Assembly: GCF_947494025.1 (NCBI RefSeq)
Contig: NZ_CANLTQ010000010.1
Location: 46,153 to 110,152 of the forward strand
Reading direction: 5' to 3'
DNA length: 64,000 nt
Source: an uncultured Jannaschia sp.
Lineage (GTDB): Bacteria > Pseudomonadota > Alphaproteobacteria > Rhodobacterales > Rhodobacteraceae
Shown here: piece after piece, positions 1-9,593 of the stretch
Numbering within the stretch: position 1 is the stretch's first letter
Layout: each line of letters opens with the position of its first letter
Notes under the pieces: generated by a model
Told to the model about the DNA's origin: nothing
Databases searched by the model: none
Seen by the model: the letters and a program-made list of their open reading frames with translations, nothing else
Position numbers and translations under genes: made by a program

Positions 1-1
1 G

Positions 2-3000
2 CCGCTGGCGGGAGACGATACGGTGACGGTGGAGGTGGATACGCCGCTGACGATCATCGCGGCCGATCTCCTGGCCAACGACAGCGATCCGGAAGGAACA
101 GCGCTGACGATCGTCGCGGTCACGGGGCCCGATGCCGCGGAGGGCAGCGTCACGCTGACGGGCGACGACGTGGTCTTCACCCCGGCCACGGGCTTCGCCG
201 GCACGACGAGCTTCACCTACGACGTGGCCGACGCGGGCGGCGCCATCTCGACCGCGACGGTCACGGTCGAGGTCGAGACGCCGAGCGATCCGTCGGTGGT
301 CGCCATCGACTTCTCCGGACCGCTCAGCTCCTACGCCGATCAGGACCGCGACCCGAACGGCTTCGAGGTGCAGGACGGCGGCGCGACGATCGCCTTCACC
401 GGAAACACCTGGAAGAAGGTGGCGCTGCCCGAGGGCTTCACGGTGTCGGCGGATTCCGTGCTGCGCTTCCAGCTTTCCTCGAGCTTCGAGGGCGAGATCA
501 TCGGCATCGGTCTGGACGACGACAACGACTTCAACGGCAGCGCGGACTCGCTGTTCCAGCTCGGTGGGCAGGATCGCTGGGACCGCTATTCGGTCCAGGA
601 CTTCAACGATTACGACGTCTCCAACGGGGTGAAGACCTACGAGATCTCGCTGGCGGATCTCGCCGGGCGGTCCTTCGACCACCTCGTGGTCTTCAGCGAC
701 GCCGACGGGGCCGACGTGGCCGGGGCCAACGCGACCTTCTCCAATGTCGAGATCGTCATCCGGACGGAGGTCAACACCGATCCGGTCGCGGCGGATGACA
801 GCTTCGCGATCGCGGGCGGGGAGACCCTGACGCTCACCGCGGCCGACCTCACCGGCAACGACAGCGACGCCGACGGCGACGATCTGGCGATCCTCAGCGT
901 CGGCGGTGCCTCCGGCGGCACGGCGACCCTTTCGGGCGGCGTCGTTTCCTTCGTGCCCGAGGCGGGCTTCACGGGGCAGGCGGGCTTCGACTACGTCCTG
1001 ACCGACGGCCGTGGCGGCAGCGCGACCGCGACGGTGTCGATCGAGGTCAACACCGCACCGGAGGCCGTGACCGAAAGCTTCGAGGTGACGACCGGCGACG
1101 TGCTGACGCTGCTGCCCGCGGATCTCACGGCCAACGACAGCGATGCCGACGGCCACGCCCTGACCTTCGTCGGCGTCTCCAACGCGGTCGGCGGCAGCGT
1201 TTCCTTCGAGGAGGGCCAGATCAGCTTCCAGCCCCAGACCGGCTATGTCGGCTCGGCGAGCTTCGACTACACGATCGCCGACGCGCTCGGCGCGGAAACC
1301 ACGATCAGCGTCGCGGTGGACGTCCTCTCGGATGCGGAGCCGGGCGCCGGGGTGACCGACATCCTGTTCGAGGCGGGGGCGCTCTCGTCCTACGACGATC
1401 AGGACATCACCGCGAACGGTGCCACCGTCACGAATGGCGGTGCGACGCTCGAGCTGTCCGGGAACACCTGGAAGAAACTCGCCCTGGCGGAGCCGCTCAC
1501 GGTCGGCGCCGACACCGTCCTGCGCTTCACCTTCGAGGCGGGACGGATCGGCGAGATCATGGGCATCGGCCTCGACTCCGACAATTCCTACCGCTCCACG
1601 GCGAACCAGGTCCTGTTCCAGTTCGCCGGCTCGCAGACCTGGTCGGCCTATGCCGAGCAGGGCTATTCGGGATACCAGAGCGCCGACGGCGCGGTCACGA
1701 TCGAGATCCCGCTGGGCGACTGGGCCGGCCAGACCTTCACCCAACTCGTCTTCATGAACGACGACGACGCGAGGGCGGCGGCAACGAGCAGCTTCTCGAA
1801 CGTGCAGATCGTGCAGAAGTCCGTGACCAATGCCGCCCCGGTGGCGGTGGACGACACGGGCCTCGCGGTCGAGGGCGGCCAGACGGCGGTGATCGATCCG
1901 GCGACGCTCCTGGGCAACGACAGCGACCCCGAGGGCGACGATCTCTCGATCGCCTCCGTGGGCAACGCCGTGGGCGGAAGCGTTCGCTTCGAGGACGGGC
2001 TGATCTACTTCACCCCGGAGGCGGGCTATGCCGGCGATGCGAGCTTCGACTACACGATCGAGGACGCGTTCGGCGGGACCAGCACGGCCAGCGTGGACCT
2101 CGTGGTCAATATCGATCCCGAACCGGTCGACGACAGCTTCGAGGCGGAGGCCGGCACGCCGCTCTTCCTGACGCCCGCCCAGCTCCTGGGCAATGACGGC
2201 GATCCGGACGGGGATGCCCTGACGCTGACCGGCGTCGGCAACGCCACGGGCGGCACCGTCGTCTACGAGGACGGCCAGATCGCCTTCGTGCCCGAGGCGG
2301 GCTTCACCGGGACCGCGTCGTTCGACTACACGGTCTCCGATCCGCGCGGCGGCACCGCGACCGCCACGGTCACCGTCGCCGTCGAGGGGACGGACACGCC
2401 CTCGGGCCCCGTCGGCATCGACTTCACCGCGCTCGACATCAACTCCTACGCCAACCAGGACGAGGACCCGACGGCCTTCACGGCGACCGAGACCTCGCTC
2501 ACGCTTTCGGGGAACACCTGGAAGAAGGTGGCGCTGCCCGGCGGTCATACGGTGGAAACGGGCGACGTGCTCCGCTTCGAGTTCCAGGCCTCCGAGATCG
2601 GCGAGATCATGGGGATCGGCCTCGAGACCAACAACCGCTTCGAAACCTCGACGCAGGCGATCTTCCAGCTCGCCGGCAGCCAGAACTGGAGCAACTACGC
2701 CCGTCAGGACTTCCGGACCTACGAGCTCGCCGACGGAACGGTCACCTTCGAGATCGCGCTCGACGAATGGGCCGGACAGACCTTCGGCCACCTCGTCTTC
2801 ATCAACGACGACGATGCGGACGGCACGGCCACGGGGACGTTCTCGAACGTGCAGCTGGTGACGGCCTCCGCCGACCTGCCGCCGGAGGTGACGAGCCCCA
2901 CGGCCTTCACGGTGGACGAGAACGCCACCGCGATCGGCACGATCGAGGCGACCGATCCCGAAGGGGGCGACGTGCGCTTCGCGATCGACGGGGGGGCGGA

Positions 3001-6000
3001 TGCCGCGCTCTTCGCCATCGACGCCGAGACCGGGGCGCTCAGCTTCCTCGCGGCGCCGGACTTCGAGGCGCCGGGCGATGCCGGGGGCGACAACGTCTAC
3101 GACGTCGTCGTGTCGGCGAGCGACGGCACCGCGCAGACGACCTCCAGCATCGCGGTCAGCGTTTCGGGCGTGAACGAGGCGCCGGTCGTGGCGGGCGCGG
3201 TCGGGGATCTGAGCCTCGATGCCGGCACGGCGGGAAGCGTCGACCTCTCGACGCTGACCCTGTCCGACCCGGATGCCGGCGACGAGGTCGCGCTCGACGT
3301 GACGCTCGCCGACGGCACTCCGCTGCCCGCCGGCATCGCGCTGAACGGCAGCCTGCTCGAGGTGGCGGACGACGTCGCCGAAGGCAGCTACCAGATCGCC
3401 GTCCGCGCAAGCGACGGCACGCTGCAGAGCGCCAACCCGGTCCTCTTCACCGTCGAGGTCGGGGAGGCGGACACGCCGACCGAACCCTCCGTCCTGCTGC
3501 GGATCAACGCCTTCGGCCCGGAGGTGGCCGCGACCGATGGCGGTCCGAACTGGCTCGCGGACGGCAACGGAAACCCGAACAGCCCGTATCTCGAGGTCGT
3601 TCAGGACCGGGGCGACACGCAGGGCTACAGCGGCGACCTCGCCGCGATCCCGTCCGGCGTGCCGGAAGCCGTGCTCGACACCGCGCGGTCGAGCGACCAG
3701 CCGTTCTCCTACAACATCCCGGTCACGGATCTGGCGGGCAACGGCCAGTACACGGTGCGGCTCTATCTTGCCGAGCTGTTCAGCGGGAACGGCTCGCCCG
3801 GCGATCGCTCGTTCGACGTGTCGGTCGAGGGGATTGTCCCGGCGGCGTTCGACGACATCGACGCCGCCGCGGACGGCGACGCCATGAGCGTCGAGGTGCG
3901 GGAGTACGAGGTCACCGTCGAGGACGGGGTCCTGAACCTCGAGTTCCTGAAGGATCTCGCCGACAACCCGATCGTCAACGCCATCGAGATCGTCGGCGGC
4001 GGGACCGTCGTCGCGCCGGATACCGAGGCGCCGGTGGCGGTGATGACGCTGACCAACCCGACGGAGGCCGGAGCGCCGATCCTGGTCGACATCGCGCTGA
4101 GCGATGCGAGCGGCATCGACGCGACCACGCTGGGGGCCGAGGATCTGACGCTCACCGTGGGCGGCTTCCCGGCGGCGGCGGAGATCGCCTTTACCGGCTT
4201 CTCCGGCGGCGTGGCGCAATACGAGATCGCGGCGCCCTCGGGCGGCTGGGCGGAGGCGCTCGAGATCGGGGTCACGCTCGAGGCCGGCGAGATCGCGGAT
4301 CTCGCCGCGCAGCCGAACGGCAATGCGGGCGTGTCCGGATCGCTGACGATCGCGTTCGACGGCGGCGACACGGGCGGGGAAACCCCGACCGGCTACGATG
4401 CCACGAAGGAGCTCGCGGCCAATCTCGACGGGGACGGCCTCGTCAACAGCGCCGACGGCGACATCGACGGCGACGGCATCGCCAATCTCGACGATCGGGC
4501 CGCCTACGACGCGGGCAATGCCGGCGTCGTTCTCGGAACGGTGGGCGAGGTCGTGATCGACTTCACCACCTTCGCGGACGGCACCTCGCCCTTCGCGGCC
4601 GGCTTCACCGGGGCGGCGCAGACCGCGGACGGTTCGGCCGAGCTCGACTACGCCACCAATGGCGGGGCCCTGGTCACGGGCGGGCGGCTGCAGTTCCAGA
4701 CCGCCAATCCCGACACCCATAGCGGACAGAAGGCCTTCACCTTCCTCGCCGATGTCGACAACGACTTCAGCTTCGAGGGCGTCTTCGACAATCCGGTCTA
4801 TGGCGGCAGCGCGCTCGCGACCTTCTCGCAATACGGGCTGCTGATCTCGCTCACGGGGGCCGACGGCGCCTCGGGGGGCACCGCCGGGGACTTCTTCAAG
4901 CTCGTCACCGGCAATCCCGGCAACGGCTTCGAGATTTCCGGACGCGGCAGCTTCCCGGGTAGCGGCGACGTGAAGATCCCCTATCCCGCCGGGGTGGGCG
5001 CGACCGACTTCGCCCAGGTGAAGCTCACGGTCCAGGCCGACATGTCCGCGGGCACGTTGACGGGGTTCTACGACCTTCTCGACGAGACCGGCACCAGCCT
5101 GGCGACCGGCACCGTCGGCACGGTCTCCCCGCTCGCCGGCTCGGCGATGGCGGAATGGATGGCGGGCGATCTCGACATCGATCCGGCCTTCGGCGTGACC
5201 TCGACCGATTACGGCGGCGGCGACGCCTTCACCGTCGGGGTCGAGAGCGTCCGGCTCGCCGACGGTAGTCCCGACCCGGTCGATCCGCCGGCGGATCCGA
5301 CCGAGGCGCGCGCGATCTTGCAGGATCTCGACGACGTCGACAGCGGTGCGAGCTACGGTGCGGGCGCGATCGGCAGCGCGGAGCTCCGCGTCATGGAGGG
5401 CAACAACTCGGTCACCGCCTCGAACTACGGCGGGAACTCCTTCCAGATCGAGAATACCGGCGACAAGCAGATCGCGGCCGTGTTCCTCGACTTCCGCAAC
5501 GCCCTCTACGGCGACTCGGTGGTCGACCACGACGGCTCGGGCGGCGACAACGCCGCCAAGGAGTTCGGCGTGAACAGCGGCGCCGGTGGCACCGGGGCCT
5601 TCTTCGAGGTCGATGACGCCCAGACCTACTTCCTGCCGGGCGCGGACCCGCTGGCGAACGACACCGGCACCGGCCTCGCCTCTTCGGGCGGCTGGCGCGG
5701 GCTGCTGCTGAAGTTCGACGGCGCCGGCTTCGACAAGGGCGAAGTGGTCGGCTTCTCCGGCGACATGGACCCGAACTCGATCGCCGGCCTCGACAAGAAC
5801 GGCGCGAGCGGGGTCGACTCGGGCGCGGTCAACGGCTGGGATGTCGGCGGCGTGTCGGGCGCGGAGCTCATCGGCTCGGCCTTCACCGTGAAGTTCGACG
5901 ACGGCACCTATGCCACGGGCTATCTCGGCGGCGAGGGCAGCCAGGCCGGCAGCGTCGGCACCGCGGTGCAGAACCGCACCGGGGCGGAGGTGGCCCTGAC

Positions 6001-7687
6001 CGTCAACGGGTTCGCCTCCGACGAGGCCGGAACCTACGGCGGCACGGTGCCGGAGATCGTCGTCACCGGCACGCCGGGCGAGGCGGTCCGCGTCACCCTG
6101 AGCCGCGGGGTCAATCCGGTCACCAACACCAACAACGGTGTGGCGGATCTGGTCGACGACCGGCTCGCGGCGGCGCATCCGGAATTCCCGGTAAGCAACG
6201 CCGCCGACTTCCAGAGCGTGGACGTGACGATCGGCGCCGACGGCACGGCCACCGTCGCGGCGGATGCCTTCGACTACGACAGCCCGAATTCCGGCGGACA
6301 GTCCTTCGGCGGAACCGCCTTCACCTCCGGCTTCGACACGGCGCCGATGGTGGTCGCGGCCGCGGCCGTGGCCTCCGACGGCACGCCCCTCGGGGCGGTG
6401 GACCGGGTCTATCTCACCAACCCGACCGGAACGCCCGTCGCCGGCGGCGGCGGCGGGACGCCGGGAGCCGGAACCGACGGGTACTACCAGCTCATCGGAT
6501 CGGGTTCGAACGCGCGCTTCAAGGTGCAGATCGAGGATGCGGACGCCAATGGCGGGTCCGATCCGGCCGGCAAGTGGAACTTCGAGGACGCCCCGGACGC
6601 GGACGGCCATCAGGCGGGCTTCCAGGGCGACGGCTACTACCTCTACGGCTCCTCCTCGAGCACGGCGATCAACGGCGTGATCGAGAGCGAGATCCTCGAC
6701 TACACGATCTACGTGCCCGAAGGGGAAACCGGCACCTACAACTTCCGCTTCCGCGTGGCGCGCGACGGCGAGGAGGCGAGCGACCAGCAGAACGACCTTC
6801 TGTTCAACTTCTTCGAGGAGGGGTCGGGCGGGGAGCTCACCGATTACCTGGTCATGAACAGCGGGAACTCGCTGCATCAGGGTTCGGGGGACTTCGCCAA
6901 GATCTTCGGCGGGCCGAACAACGGTAGCTGGGGCTTCGCCAACAAGGTCGACGGATCGACCGGCGACCCGTCCCTGCAGGTCGAGATCGAGGAGGCGGGA
7001 CTCTACCACGTCCAGATCGCCGGCCGCAGCCAAGGCTACCACATCGACTACTGGGAGGCCTTCAAGGGCGGGGCGCCGGGGGTCAACGTCTCGGACTCCG
7101 CCTTTGTCGAGGGCGAGCCGGACGATCCCGTGGATCCGGGCACCGGCGAGGACGGCGTCCTCCGCAGGGCGATCGTCGCGGGCAGCGACGATACCGACCA
7201 GAACGCGAATGGCGGCAGCGTCAATCTCGGCAAGACCGATCTCGAGCTGGGCGACGGCGGACGCGACATCGGGCTGAGGTTCACCGATCTCGACCTCGAG
7301 AGCCTCGAGGGCGTGGATATCACCGATGCCTATATCGAGTTCACGGCGCGCTCGAACGGGGGCAGCAGCGGAACCGTCGAGGCCAGGATCGCCCTGGAGG
7401 ACTCGATCTCGGCCGCCACCTTCTCCTCCGGCAACACGCCGATGGATCGCGACCGGTTCGACTTCGTCGAGTGGTCGGACGGCGACGTGCCGGGCGCGGG
7501 CGAGGTGTTCAGGACCGCGGACTTCTCCGACATGCTCGAGGACTTCCTGGTCGAATGGCAGGACGATCTCGGGACGTCCGACGACATCGCCTTCGTCATC
7601 GAGGACGAAAGCGGCGTCAGGAAGGCCCAGTCCTTCGAGGGCGGCGCGGCGCCGGTCCTGGTGATCGAGTACGATCTCCTGACGTAG
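2..7687 (+). CDS. Giant modular extracellular protein with cadherin-like repeats and carbohydrate-binding modules (5' end outside window)
   Basis: The frame is open from base 2 to the stop at 7685-7687 (2561 residues seen), so the N-terminus lies upstream and the GTG at base 23 is internal. Five tandem-95/VCBS-like repeats with the motif NDSDxxGD lie at about 2-280, 775-1050, 1051-1330, 1831-2107 and 2108-2395. A second module, marked by GNTWKK, GEI(I/M)GIGL and a LVFxxDDD-like strand, occurs three times (about 295-765, 1355-1825, 2410-2865). A cadherin domain follows (2878-3180), then Ig-like stretches, a malectin-like domain (3493-4010), acidic Ca-binding-type loops (4420-4495) and a LamG-like region (from about 4550). 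The C-terminus ends in VIEYDLLT, with no PEP/VPLPA-CTERM tail and no RTX nonapeptides seen. Likely a secreted or surface polysaccharide-binding adhesin or matrix protein; the substrate and secretion route are not shown. Confidence 0.85.
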   Translation, partial: PLAGDDTVTVEVDTPLTIIAADLLANDSDPEGTALTIVAVTGPDAAEGSVTLTGDDVVFTPATGFAGTTSFTYDVADAGGAISTATVTVEVETPSDPSVVAIDFSGPLSSYADQDRDPNGFEVQDGGATIAFTGNTWKKVALPEGFTVSADSVLRFQLSSSFEGEIIGIGLDDDNDFNGSADSLFQLGGQDRWDRYSVQDFNDYDVSNGVKTYEISLADLAGRSFDHLVVFSDADGADVAGANATFSNVEIVIRTEVNTDPVAADDSFAIAGGETLTLTAADLTGNDSDADGDDLAILSVGGASGGTATLSGGVVSFVPEAGFTGQAGFDYVLTDGRGGSATATVSIEVNTAPEAVTESFEVTTGDVLTLLPADLTANDSDADGHALTFVGVSNAVGGSVSFEEGQISFQPQTGYVGSASFDYTIADALGAETTISVAVDVLSDAEPGAGVTDILFEAGALSSYDDQDITANGATVTNGGATLELSGNTWKKLALAEPLTVGADTVLRFTFEAGRIGEIMGIGLDSDNSYRSTANQVLFQFAGSQTWSAYAEQGYSGYQSADGAVTIEIPLGDWAGQTFTQLVFMNDDDARAAATSSFSNVQIVQKSVTNAAPVAVDDTGLAVEGGQTAVIDPATLLGNDSDPEGDDLSIASVGNAVGGSVRFEDGLIYFTPEAGYAGDASFDYTIEDAFGGTSTASVDLVVNIDPEPVDDSFEAEAGTPLFLTPAQLLGNDGDPDGDALTLTGVGNATGGTVVYEDGQIAFVPEAGFTGTASFDYTVSDPRGGTATATVTVAVEGTDTPSGPVGIDFTALDINSYANQDEDPTAFTATETSLTLSGNTWKKVALPGGHTVETGDVLRFEFQASEIGEIMGIGLETNNRFETSTQAIFQLAGSQNWSNYARQDFRTYELADGTVTFEIALDEWAGQTFGHLVFINDDDADGTATGTFSNVQLVTASADLPPEVTSPTAFTVDENATAIGTIEATDPEGGDVRFAIDGGADAALFAIDAETGALSFLAAPDFEAPGDAGGDNVYDVVVSASDGTAQTTSSIAVSVSGVNEAPVVAGAVGDLSLDAGTAGSVDLSTLTLSDPDAGDEVALDVTLADGTPLPAGIALNGSLLEVADDVAEGSYQIAVRASDGTLQSANPVLFTVEVGEADTPTEPSVLLRINAFGPEVAATDGGPNWLADGNGNPNSPYLEVVQDRGDTQGYSGDLAAIPSGVPEAVLDTARSSDQPFSYNIPVTDLAGNGQYTVRLYLAELFSGNGSPGDRSFDVSVEGIVPAAFDDIDAAADGDAMSVEVREYEVTVEDGVLNLEFLKDLADNPIVNAIEIVGGGTVVAPDTEAPVAVMTLTNPTEAGAPILVDIALSDASGIDATTLGAEDLTLTVGGFPAAAEIAFTGFSGGVAQYEIAAPSGGWAEALEIGVTLEAGEIADLAAQPNGNAGVSGSLTIAFDGGDTGGETPTGYDATKELAANLDGDGLVNSADGDIDGDGIANLDDRAAYDAGNAGVVLGTVGEVVIDFTTFADGTSPFAAGFTGAAQTADGSAELDYATNGGALVTGGRLQFQTANPDTHSGQKAFTFLADVDNDFSFEGVFDNPVYGGSALATFSQYGLLISLTGADGASGGTAGDFFKLVTGNPGNGFEISGRGSFPGSGDVKIPYPAGVGATDFAQVKLTVQADMSAGTLTGFYDLLDETGTSLATGTVGTVSPLAGSAMAEWMAGDLDIDPAFGVTSTDYGGGDAFTVGVESVRLADGSPDPVDPPADPTEARAILQDLDDVDSGASYGAGAIGSAELRVMEGNNSVTASNYGGNSFQIENTGDKQIAAVFLDFRNALYGDSVVDHDGSGGDNAAKEFGVNSGAGGTGAFFEVDDAQTYFLPGADPLANDTGTGLASSGGWRGLLLKFDGAGFDKGEVVGFSGDMDPNSIAGLDKNGASGVDSGAVNGWDVGGVSGAELIGSAFTVKFDDGTYATGYLGGEGSQAGSVGTAVQNRTGAEVALTVNGFASDEAGTYGGTVPEIVVTGTPGEAVRVTLSRGVNPVTNTNNGVADLVDDRLAAAHPEFPVSNAADFQSVDVTIGADGTATVAADAFDYDSPNSGGQSFGGTAFTSGFDTAPMVVAAAAVASDGTPLGAVDRVYLTNPTGTPVAGGGGGTPGAGTDGYYQLIGSGSNARFKVQIEDADANGGSDPAGKWNFEDAPDADGHQAGFQGDGYYLYGSSSSTAINGVIESEILDYTIYVPEGETGTYNFRFRVARDGEEASDQQNDLLFNFFEEGSGGELTDYLVMNSGNSLHQGSGDFAKIFGGPNNGSWGFANKVDGSTGDPSLQVEIEEAGLYHVQIAGRSQGYHIDYWEAFKGGAPGVNVSDSAFVEGEPDDPVDPGTGEDGVLRRAIVAGSDDTDQNANGGSVNLGKTDLELGDGGRDIGLRFTDLDLESLEGVDITDAYIEFTARSNGGSSGTVEARIALEDSISAATFSSGNTPMDRDRFDFVEWSDGDVPGAGEVFRTADFSDMLEDFLVEWQDDLGTSDDIAFVIEDESGVRKAQSFEGGAAPVLVIEYDLLT

Positions 7688-7698
7688 CGGGGCGGGGA

Positions 7699-7730
7699 CG
7701 ACACGGGCGGACCGAGGGCCGCCCGTGTCG
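7699..7730 (+). terminator. Perfect 12-bp hairpin after the giant gene
   Basis: CGACACGGGCGG (7699-7710) and its exact reverse complement (7719-7730) flank an 8-nt loop, 11 bases after the stop codon. No T-run follows, so it may be a rho-independent terminator lacking a U-tract or an RNA-stabilising stem. Confidence 0.6.
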
Positions 7731-8516
7731 ATCGGAATACGACGGTTCCCCTCGGATCCTCTCCCAAGGCGCTTGTAGCCTCCTGCGGATTTCTCAGGAA
7801 CTCGGTGAGGACAAGGTTTGGACGGCTGACAGCCTGACGCCTGATCGACCATCGATTTCGCTCTGTGCGGTTCGCTCCGGGCCTATCGAGCGGCATCGCG
7901 ACTGCTTCGCTTTCTTGAGGCGTCTCTCCGTCGGGATTTCCCGGTGCGGCGTGTCTTGGTGCCCGGAGGAAAAAACAGAAGGGGTCGGGCCGACGGTCGG
8001 TTGGCAGGATATATTCAAATGTAGAACATTTGAAATCGGACGGCCCGACGCCCCTGCTTCGCCCGATTGGAAACGCCGCCGGATGCAGGGCGGGACGTGG
8101 GTCGAGGCGACCGACCAGGACGCCGCGCCGGCGCGGATGGGCTCGGCATGCGAGCGGTGGGATGCCGGGGCCGTCTGTGGGCGGTGGTGAAGACGATCCG
8201 ACGGGGCGGGGCCTCGGACCTGCGGAGTGCGGGCGCAGATGGCGTACCTGTTGCGGCAAGGCGAAGAGCCGCGGCTGCGCCTGGAGTGCTACATGAGGAT
8301 GGAGATCGACGCCGAGCGGGAGGCGCCACGTGATAATCGGCATCCCCGGATGCCTGCCGTCGCCAGGCGCGGCCGGGGTGGAGCGTTCAGCGCCGGCCGG
8401 ATCCGGCGCCGATCTTCATCCTGCGGCGAAGCGCACTTCGTGGACGATCGCCACGGCCTCCAGCTCCGCCGGGCGCGCGCCGGCCTCGCGCACCACGACA
8501 AGGACGTCCGGCACGG
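7731..8516. other. Gene-free stretch of about 790 bp
   Basis: No reading frame here has a recognisable domain or convincing start. The open frames on both strands are G+C-driven and look unlike proteins. The only structure seen is the AT-rich nested dyad at 7984-8049. The stretch separates the giant secreted protein from the convergent glycosyltransferase gene and could hold an old mobile-element scar, but no transposase fragment was recognised. Confidence 0.5.
7984..8049. promoter_or_regulatory. Nested inverted repeats around an AT-rich palindrome
   Basis: Outer arms GTCGGGCCG (7984-7992) and CGGCCCGAC (8041-8049) are perfect reverse complements. Centred between them is an inner dyad, TTCAAATGT (8014-8022), 3-nt spacer, ACATTTGAA (8026-8034). 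The AT-rich core stands out in G+C-rich surroundings. It could be an operator, a small mobile-element end pair or a cruciform; no gene start is close enough to assign it. Confidence 0.4.
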
Positions 8517-9494
8517 TCATGGCCGCGCCGAGGCCGATTTGCTCCTCGTTGTCCTCGGGCGGGGAAACCGGTGCCGCAGGCGCGCGGCGAGCCGCAGGGC
8601 CAGCATCCGGCGCCGCCAGCCGGCCGTGGGCGGGCGAACGGGACCGAGTGCGACATCCTCGGGTCGGATGCGCCCGTGGCGGGTGAGATAGTCCAGCACC
8701 TGTTCGCCGAACGCGCGGCCGGCCGTGCTGACGCCGGGGGTGGCGAGACGGCGTTCGAGGCTGGTGCGCCGGCGCGCGGTCCAGTTGTAATGGTCGACGC
8801 GGAACGGAAAGCGCAGGCGGGTCGCCGGGTCCTCGATACCCGGAAAGGTCGCGAGGCGCGCGCCCGCCAGAAAGCGCGGCGCGGCCCCCTCGCCCCAGGG
8901 ATTGTGGCCGCCGCGGCTGGGCAGCACGTCGCCGCGATGCATCATCAGCTTGACGGTCCCGTCGAGGCTCGAGCGGCGGCGCCCGAACAGCGCGACGGCC
9001 ATCTCGGCGGCGACCGGGAACTGTGCGGTCAAGGCCGGCGCCGGGGCGACGGGGGCGAGGGTTCCGTCCGCGGCGAGTCGATCGATCATCACCCCCTGGA
9101 CGGCATTGTACCCCTTCCGCTCGCAATAGGCGGCAATGGCGGCGGGCGCGTCGGGATAGACGTGGTGCTCGTCGGCATCGGCGTTCAGGATCCAGTCCCC
9201 CGGCCGGGCGACGCGCATCTGCAGGGCCCGCCGCTCGGCCCACATCGCGTCGCTCGTATAGGGCGCGATCCAGCGATGCGGCGTGGCGGCGCCGTGGGCC
9301 GCGAGCACCGCCTCCGCGGCCTCGAGCTCAGGGGCGTCGGCGCGCCCGGCGTTCAGGATCAGGTGGATGTTCCCGGCCGGCACGCCGAGACCGGCGTAAT
9401 GGGTCAGGAAATGCGTCAGGAAGGCGGCTTCGAGCTCGACCCCCAGACAGGAGATCACCCGGAGGCCGATCGTGCGGTGGGGGGGGCTGGACAA
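8517..9494 (-). CDS. Glycosyltransferase family 2-like protein
   Basis: A 325-residue protein of the Glyco_tranf_2_4 type. It carries the DADEH motif (residues 106-110, after DWILN), a variant of the metal/nucleotide-sugar DxD site. No membrane segment is visible, so it is probably a cytoplasmic enzyme adding a sugar to a lipid-linked EPS intermediate; donor and acceptor are unknown. The start is read as TTG because AGCGGAGG lies a few bases upstream. It is divergent from the ABC exporter at 9594, with a 99-bp shared upstream region. Confidence 0.75.
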   Translation of the reverse strand: MSSPPHRTIGLRVISCLGVELEAAFLTHFLTHYAGLGVPAGNIHLILNAGRADAPELEAAEAVLAAHGAATPHRWIAPYTSDAMWAERRALQMRVARPGDWILNADADEHHVYPDAPAAIAAYCERKGYNAVQGVMIDRLAADGTLAPVAPAPALTAQFPVAAEMAVALFGRRRSSLDGTVKLMMHRGDVLPSRGGHNPWGEGAAPRFLAGARLATFPGIEDPATRLRFPFRVDHYNWTARRRTSLERRLATPGVSTAGRAFGEQVLDYLTRHGRIRPEDVALGPVRPPTAGWRRRMLALRLAARLRHRFPRPRTTRSKSASARP

Positions 9495-9593
9495 AGGACC
9501 TCCGCTTGACGGACGTAGCGGGGATTAACCCAAGCGACCGCGCTCCGGAAGACCGGGCGCCGGTCCCCCCGCTATCCGAAGCGAGCCCCTGCC

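Noticed and set aside
2767..4722. Plus-strand frame of 651 codons inside the giant gene
   Set aside because: Arg/Gly/Asp-rich out-of-frame reading of the cadherin-malectin region; no domain.
7400..7687. Exosortase sorting signal at the end of the giant protein
   Set aside because: The C-terminus is VIEYDLLT with no PEP/VPLPA motif, no helix and no basic tail.
7743..8343. Possible transposase or small gene in the 7.7-8.5 kb gap
   Set aside because: I checked the frames on both strands and found no motif or plausible start; a database search of this stretch would settle it.
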